Shown one piece after another: positions 6,755-9,048 of a stretch of 9,048 nt of DNA (the stretch's first letter is position 1; each line of letters opens with the position of its first letter). The notes under the pieces are model-generated. The model searched no databases, had not been told where the DNA came from, and saw only the letters and a list, made by a program, of their open reading frames with translations. The position numbers and the translations under genes were made by a program. The DNA is from an uncultured Acidobacteriota bacterium (GTDB lineage Bacteria; Acidobacteriota; Vicinamibacteria; Vicinamibacterales; UBA8438), in contig CAJWMX010000086.1 of assembly GCA_913043805.1 (NCBI GenBank), forward strand, positions 1 through 9,048, written 5' to 3'.

Positions 6755-8613
6755 GTTCCGGGTTCGACGGACTGGTGGTAATCCCCCACGACCACCCTCA
6801 GTTGGCGTAAGACCTCCGACGCATCGTTCCGCACCGCGCTCCGCTCGAGCGCGGCGAGTTGCGCCTCGAGCTGCTCCTGATCGGTCAGCGGAGCGGCGGC
6901 CACCTCGAGAATGCCATCGATCGGCGACGGCGTTGAAACCTCTCCGCCGCAGACCAGCTCCTCCTGGAGCTTCTCGCCCGGCCGGATCCCGCTGAACACG
7001 AACTGGATATCACGTTCAGGAACCAGTCCGGAGAGACGGGTCAGGTTGCGTGCCAGATCGAGCACCCGCACCTGCTCGCCCATCTGGAGCACATACACGC
7101 GGTCGGCCCGCTCCTGGGCGGCCGCATGCAAGACCAGCTGGACCGCCTCGCTGATCAGCATGAAGTAGCGGCGCATGTCCGGATGGGTGATCGTGATCGG
7201 CCCGCCCGCCTTGATCTGCTCCATGAAACGGGGCACGACACTGCCATTGCTCGCCAGCACGTTCCCAAACCGGACCGTAAAGAACGAGGTGGCGCTACGA
7301 GGCCCCCGCAGCTGCAACAGGAGCTCCGCGGCCCGCTTGGTCGCCCCCATCACACTGGTCGGGTTCACCGCCTTGTCGGTCGAAATGAAGATGAACCGCT
7401 TGACGCCGTGCGCCTCGGCGCTCTGCGCGACCAGGCGCGTCCCCATCACGTTGTTCTTCACCGCCTCACAAGGATTCCCCTCCATCAACGGCACGTGCTT
7501 GTGGGCGGCGGCGTGGAAGACGATCTCGGGTCGATGCTCCCCCATCACCTCATCGAAACGCTCGCGGTCGGTGACATCTCCCAACACCGGGAGCGTATCG
7601 CCCAGCCGCTTGTCGACCAGTTCGGTCGCCACCGCATGCAGACCGTTCTCGTAGCGTTCGTACAACACGAGACGACTCGGTTGCAGCGCGGCCAGCTGGC
7701 GACAGAGCTCCGAGCCGATTGCCCCACCAGCGCCGGTCACCATCACCCGGCGCCCGGTAATCAGGTCCTTCACCGGATCGGCATCCAGGCCCACCGGGGC
7801 ACGCGGCAGGAGGTCGGCGAGCTCGAGCTCACGGATCTGGGTGACGTCGACACGGTCGTCCAGGATCGCCCGGAGACTCGGTAGCGTCTTGATCTGCACC
7901 TCGAACGGCTCGAGACTCTGCACGATCTCCCGGGTCTGGGCGGCGCTGGCGGTGGGAATCGCGATCAGGACTTCGTCCGGGCTGTGACTCCGGATCAGAT
8001 CAGGAATCTGACGGCCGGTCCCCAGAACGCGCAATCCATGAATCCGGCTGCCGGTCTTACGCGGATCGTCGTCGACGAAGCCGATCGGCTCCGCCTCATA
8101 CAGCCGGTTCTGGCGCATCTCGCGCGCAATCACCTCGCCGGTATCACCCGCGCCGTAGATGATCAGCCGACGTCGACCCTCGTGGCGAGCCACCTCGCGG
8201 TAGAGCCGACGGGCGAGACGCAGCCCACCCATGAAGCAGATGAGCAGCAGGCTGTCGATGAAGAAGATCGACCGGGAGTAGGCCGTCTCGCCGAGCCCGT
8301 AGTGCGTCAACAGATAGAAGACGACCGTGCTCAGACCGACCCCGGCAATGATGTTGCGGAGGTCCCAGATGCTCGTGTAGCGCCAGAGGCCCTCGTACAG
8401 GCGGAACGGCATGAAGATGGTGCCGCGCACCAGCAGCAGCCAAGGCATCATCGACCAGACCAGGGGGGCCTGGGGGAATGGCACCGACCCGTCGAACCGG
8501 AGCAGGAACGCGAGGTAGTTGGCGAGGGTGATGAGGCCCAGATGAACCAGGACCGCCACCGGGCGGCGCCAGGTCTCCAGCCAGGCCAGGAGTTGGGCCA
8601 GTCGCTGGCTCAT
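6736..8613 (-). CDS. Membrane-bound nucleotide-sugar 4,6-dehydratase/epimerase (WbpM/CapD/PglF class)
   Basis: Likely converts a UDP-N-acetylhexosamine to its 4-keto-6-deoxy form for surface glycan synthesis. With the start at 8613 the protein has 625 residues, normal for the large class. Four predicted membrane helices (about residues 18-38, 50-70, 86-104, 115-131) are followed by a first Rossmann domain with IIYGAGDTGE (151-160) and a second, catalytic short-chain-dehydrogenase domain with VTGAGGAIGSEL (292-303), HAAAHKHVPLME (367-378), STDKAVNPTSVMGATK (411-426) and VRFGNVLASNGSV (447-459). The catalytic Tyr of related enzymes is Met422 here, with Ser411 and Lys426, the SMK pattern described for WbpM. 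ATG at 8613 is chosen because membrane-protein homology starts there. The frame runs open to 8850, but the extra residues look non-coding and overlap the divergent aminotransferase; ATG at 8649 is a less likely alternative. Confidence 0.92.
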   Translation of the reverse strand: MSQRLAQLLAWLETWRRPVAVLVHLGLITLANYLAFLLRFDGSVPFPQAPLVWSMMPWLLLVRGTIFMPFRLYEGLWRYTSIWDLRNIIAGVGLSTVVFYLLTHYGLGETAYSRSIFFIDSLLLICFMGGLRLARRLYREVARHEGRRRLIIYGAGDTGEVIAREMRQNRLYEAEPIGFVDDDPRKTGSRIHGLRVLGTGRQIPDLIRSHSPDEVLIAIPTASAAQTREIVQSLEPFEVQIKTLPSLRAILDDRVDVTQIRELELADLLPRAPVGLDADPVKDLITGRRVMVTGAGGAIGSELCRQLAALQPSRLVLYERYENGLHAVATELVDKRLGDTLPVLGDVTDRERFDEVMGEHRPEIVFHAAAHKHVPLMEGNPCEAVKNNVMGTRLVAQSAEAHGVKRFIFISTDKAVNPTSVMGATKRAAELLLQLRGPRSATSFFTVRFGNVLASNGSVVPRFMEQIKAGGPITITHPDMRRYFMLISEAVQLVLHAAAQERADRVYVLQMGEQVRVLDLARNLTRLSGLVPERDIQFVFSGIRPGEKLQEELVCGGEVSTPSPIDGILEVAAAPLTDQEQLEAQLAALERSAVRNDASEVLRQLRVVVGDYHQSVEPGTAEATA

Positions 8614-8746
8614 CACACCACTCGTCCCCCGCCGGCAGGCCCGGCCCATGACGGCCGAATCACGGGAATCGCCATCTCTGACCAGTGAGCGGTGGAACGG
8701 CCGAATTATACTATGGTGGTTTGACTCCACCCCCGGCACGGACCAT
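8614..8746. promoter_or_regulatory. Divergent intergenic region with candidate promoters and operator
   Basis: This 133-base gap separates the minus-strand dehydratase from the plus-strand aminotransferase and must hold their promoters unless an unseen one serves them. An AT-rich island at 8704-8714 stands out in GC-rich surroundings. It reads TATAAT on the minus strand (8710-8705), a perfect -10, and TATACT on the plus strand (8707-8712). Neither has a recognisable -35 at 16-18 bases. GGTGG (8715-8719) and CCACC (8727-8731), separated by seven bases, form an inverted repeat beside the island, where a repressor could affect both directions. The remainder, 8614-8700, would be dehydratase leader; I see no riboswitch or other structure in it. 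Confidence 0.4.
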
Positions 8747-9048
8747 ATGAGCAACCCGCGGATGCAGGTGCCGCTGCTCGACCTGCGCCAGCAGCTGACC
8801 CGGATTCGAGAGCCGCTCCGGGTCGCCATCGACGAGGTCGTCGACTCCACCCGCTATGTCGGGGGACCCAAGGTCGAGGAACTGGAACGGGCCATCGCCG
8901 GCTACGTGGGCAGCCAGCACGCCATCGGGGTCTCATCCGGCACAGACGCCCTTCTGGTGTCGCTGACCGCGCTCGGGATAGGGCCAGGCGATCTCGTGCT
9001 GACCACCCCGTACTCCTTCTTCGCCACCATCGGTACCATCAGCCGGAT
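8747..9048 (+). CDS. DegT/DnrJ/EryC1/StrS sugar aminotransferase, 3' end outside the window
   Basis: N-terminal 100 residues of a PLP-dependent aminotransferase that typically adds an amino group to a 4-keto (or 3-keto) nucleotide sugar, using glutamate. Visible family landmarks are VPLLDLRQQ (8-16), YVGGPKVEELERAIAGYVG (37-55), HAIGVSSGTDALL (58-70), whose SGT segment contacts the PLP phosphate, and LGIGPGDLVLTTPYSFFATIGTI (76-98). The PLP-binding lysine would lie beyond the right edge. The ATG at 8747 is preferred; ATG at 8762 is in frame but would leave almost nothing before the PLLDL strand. No strong ribosome binding site is seen. The divergent neighbour is a nucleotide-sugar dehydratase, the usual supplier of the keto-sugar substrate, so both probably serve one amino-deoxy-sugar pathway. 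Confidence 0.88.
   Translation, partial: MSNPRMQVPLLDLRQQLTRIREPLRVAIDEVVDSTRYVGGPKVEELERAIAGYVGSQHAIGVSSGTDALLVSLTALGIGPGDLVLTTPYSFFATIGTISR

Noticed and set aside
7126..8688. Two long plus-strand open frames (7126-7884 and 7984-8688) opposite the dehydratase
   Set aside because: They are rich in Arg, Gln, His and Asp with no recognisable fold or motif, and arise from codon bias of the well-supported minus-strand gene.
8721..8749. TTGACT at 8721-8726 as a -35 box for the aminotransferase
   Set aside because: With normal spacing the -10 would fall on CATATG at the start codon itself, a poor match and too close for a leader.
8723..8852. Ten-base direct repeat GACTCCACCC at 8723-8732 and 8843-8852
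   Set aside because: The second copy is inside the aminotransferase coding sequence and encodes conserved-looking residues; a single ten-base match in GC-rich DNA is easily due to chance.

Overview
The window is a gene-dense stretch of high-GC bacterial chromosome (GC in the mid-60s percent by eye). It holds no mobile element, RNA gene or CRISPR array that I can recognise. Gene content (a FadA/FadE pair resembling the Bacillus fadNAE operon, a DUF1684 lipoprotein, a SirB1-type protein, a WbpM/CapD-type dehydratase) fits a GC-rich environmental bacterium such as an Acidobacteriota or Gemmatimonadota member. This taxonomic guess is weak and rests only on gene content and composition.

Positions 1-6726 carry seven genes on the + strand with almost no spacing, probably one operon or a set of coupled units. 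They are: an alpha/beta hydrolase cut by the left edge (to 802); a second alpha/beta hydrolase of the COG2945 type (799-1464); a thiolase, FadA (1461-2642); a long acyl-CoA dehydrogenase, FadE (2683-4461); a DUF1684 lipoprotein (4458-5144); a HAD phosphatase of the beta-phosphoglucomutase type (5148-5825); and a SirB1-type transglutaminase-like protein (5836-6726). Three junctions are ATGA stop/start overlaps and two others are gaps of 3 and 10 bases. The only larger gap, 40 bases before fadE, holds a short GC hairpin and a good ribosome binding site.

FadE performs the first oxidation of beta-oxidation and FadA the final thiolysis. The middle enzymes (enoyl-CoA hydratase and 3-hydroxyacyl-CoA dehydrogenase, FadN/FadB) are not in the window. 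The two hydrolases stand where FadN would be expected by analogy with fadNAE. They could release or handle acyl substrates, but nothing in the sequence fixes their substrate.

Positions 6736-9048 belong to a cell-surface sugar locus. A membrane-bound nucleotide-sugar 4,6-dehydratase/epimerase of the WbpM/CapD/PglF class lies on the minus strand (6736-8613), tail to tail with the SirB1-type gene. Divergent from it, a DegT/DnrJ/EryC1/StrS sugar aminotransferase starts at 8747 and runs off the right edge. Together these classes typically make 4-amino-4,6-dideoxy sugars for glycans. The 133-base region between their starts contains an AT-rich island with -10-like sequences on both strands and a short inverted repeat that could be an operator.

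I found no clearly new system. The most unusual points are the composition of the fad-like operon, including two hydrolases and a DUF1684 lipoprotein coupled to fadE; a changed pocket motif in the thiolase; and the divergent dehydratase/aminotransferase pair.
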